Below, piece after piece: positions 12,973 through 13,718 of a stretch of 13,718 nucleotides of DNA (positions are counted from its first letter, which is position 1; each line of letters starts with the position of its first letter). The stretch is from Anaerolineae bacterium. GTDB lineage: Bacteria > Chloroflexota > Anaerolineae > Promineifilales > Promineifilaceae. The notes below the pieces were generated by a model. It ran no database searches. It was not told where the DNA came from and worked only from the letters and a program-made list of their open reading frames with translations. The stretch lies in assembly GCA_028277515.1 (NCBI GenBank), contig JANQGC010000201.1, positions 1-13,718 of the forward strand, given 5' to 3'. A program made the translations under genes and the position numbers.

Positions 12973-13718
12973 ATGGATTTTCACATTGATCAAGCATACA
13001 TAACAAAAATTTTACAGGAGATGGTGCAAATCGACTCCTCAAATCCCATTCTCGACGAAAACAACGCCGGGGAGGGCGAAATCGCCGGGTATATCGCTAA
13101 GACGCTGGGTGAACTGGGAATTGATGTCGTGCTTCAGGATGTCGCTCCCGGTCGGCCGAATGTCGTCGGCATCATGCCCGGCAGCGGAGGCGGCAAATCC
13201 TTGATGTTCAACGGCCATATGGACACCGTGGGCGTGGAGGGCATGGCCGACCCCTTTTCCGGGGAAATCCGTGGTTCCCGTTTATACGGCCGTGGCGCAC
13301 AGGATATGAAAGGCAGCCTGGCGGCCATGATCGGCAGCGCCAAAGCGATCAAGGATGCCGGCATGACCCTGCCCGGCGATCTGCTACTGGCCTTTGTCGT
13401 CGATGAAGAAACGTACAGTGTGGGCAGCGCCGCCCTGGTGCAGGAATTCATCACCGATGGCGGCATCGTCACCGAGCCGACCGATTTAAGCCTGACCCGC
13501 GCCCATCGCGGCTTCGTCTGGTATGACATCGAAACCACCGGCCGCGCCGCGCACGGCAGCCGCTACCAGGAAGGCATTGACGCCATCATGCGTATGGGTC
13601 GATTTTTAAGCGAGCTTGACCAATTGGAGCAGGCCTTGCGATCCCGCCCAGCCCACCCACTCGCCGGCCCTCCGTCTTTGCATGCCTCTAAAATCATGGG
13701 CGGCACAGAGATCAGCGT
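12973..13718 (+). CDS. M20-family metallopeptidase/deacylase (ArgE/DapE/ACY1-like; 3' partial)
   Basis: A two-metal amidohydrolase that removes acyl groups from amino acids or cleaves small peptides; cytoplasmic by lack of a signal peptide. 248 complete codons are visible and the gene runs off the right edge. Motifs in order: NGHMDTV (His82, Asp84), GRGAQDMKGS (bridging Asp111), VVDEET (catalytic Glu145, metal Glu146), VTEPTD (Glu168) and RAAHGSR (His194) in the lid region. The last metal His should lie beyond the window. The ATG is chosen because the M20 N-terminus (residues YITKILQEMVQIDSSNP) follows at normal distance. The upstream sequence is a hexamer array with only a weak GAGAT ribosome site. 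An ArgE-, DapE- or carboxypeptidase-type role cannot be separated here; DapE would link it to the lysine pathway, but nothing visible favours that. Confidence 0.93.
   Translation, partial: MDFHIDQAYITKILQEMVQIDSSNPILDENNAGEGEIAGYIAKTLGELGIDVVLQDVAPGRPNVVGIMPGSGGGKSLMFNGHMDTVGVEGMADPFSGEIRGSRLYGRGAQDMKGSLAAMIGSAKAIKDAGMTLPGDLLLAFVVDEETYSVGSAALVQEFITDGGIVTEPTDLSLTRAHRGFVWYDIETTGRAAHGSRYQEGIDAIMRMGRFLSELDQLEQALRSRPAHPLAGPPSLHASKIMGGTEIS

Noticed and set aside
13134..13538. A 134-codon open frame on the - strand
   Set aside because: It is antisense to the M20 gene, which has all expected motifs in order on the + strand.

Overview
The window looks like chromosomal DNA of a free-living bacterium, most likely a member of the Chloroflexota (Anaerolineae/Caldilineae-like). 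This is an inference from gene content: a PPOX-class F420-type oxidoreductase, a non-RD Ser/Thr kinase, a secreted twin-fasciclin protein, and a multi-pass membrane/GAF/HTH protein of a type I associate with that phylum. The repeat-rich intergenic DNA fits too. No rRNA, tRNA, CRISPR array, transposase or phage gene is visible.

Layout. (1) 1-1977 (+) is the 3' part of a GH3 beta-glucosidase with an inserted PA14 domain, cut by the left edge. (2) 2017-3891 (-) holds three genes: a PPOX-class oxidoreductase, a small two-helix membrane protein 32 bp behind it, and, after a repeat-bearing gap, a secreted protein with two FAS1 domains. (3) 4045-9281 (-) is a likely transcription unit ftsH -> membrane sensor/regulator -> lysA; the last two genes overlap by 4 bp (GTGA). 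(4) 9644-10774 (-) is a membrane-anchored Ser/Thr kinase with a candidate leaderless promoter, and 10958-11551 (-) is a DinB-superfamily protein. (5) 12097-13718 (+) is an HpcH/HpaI-type aldolase followed by an M20 metallopeptidase/deacylase cut by the right edge.

The genes are mostly ordinary housekeeping and accessory functions: carbohydrate breakdown, lysine synthesis, membrane proteolysis and signalling. The least ordinary gene is 5298-7232, which joins about nine membrane helices to a GAF-like domain and a C-terminal helix-turn-helix, with no kinase domain. It may be a membrane-tethered regulator.

The most striking part of the window is non-coding. The gaps between genes hold several families of short structured repeats: (a) pairs of the dyad AAGTGAC-N-GTCACTT set exactly 47 bp apart centre to centre, at two places; (b) a 53-bp unit in three tandem copies, with a diverged inverted copy elsewhere, whose hairpin carries a GNRA-type loop; (c) other GTA...TAC-bounded elements that share sub-blocks; (d) hexanucleotide arrays (consensus GRGATW) next to the starts of two genes, one of which appears to have been inserted with an 8-bp duplication; (e) a 157-bp element with imperfect terminal inverted repeats. 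Separately, the palindrome CGGCCG occurs 41 times (my count by eye), always inside coding sequence and in all three codon phases, several-fold more than base composition predicts.
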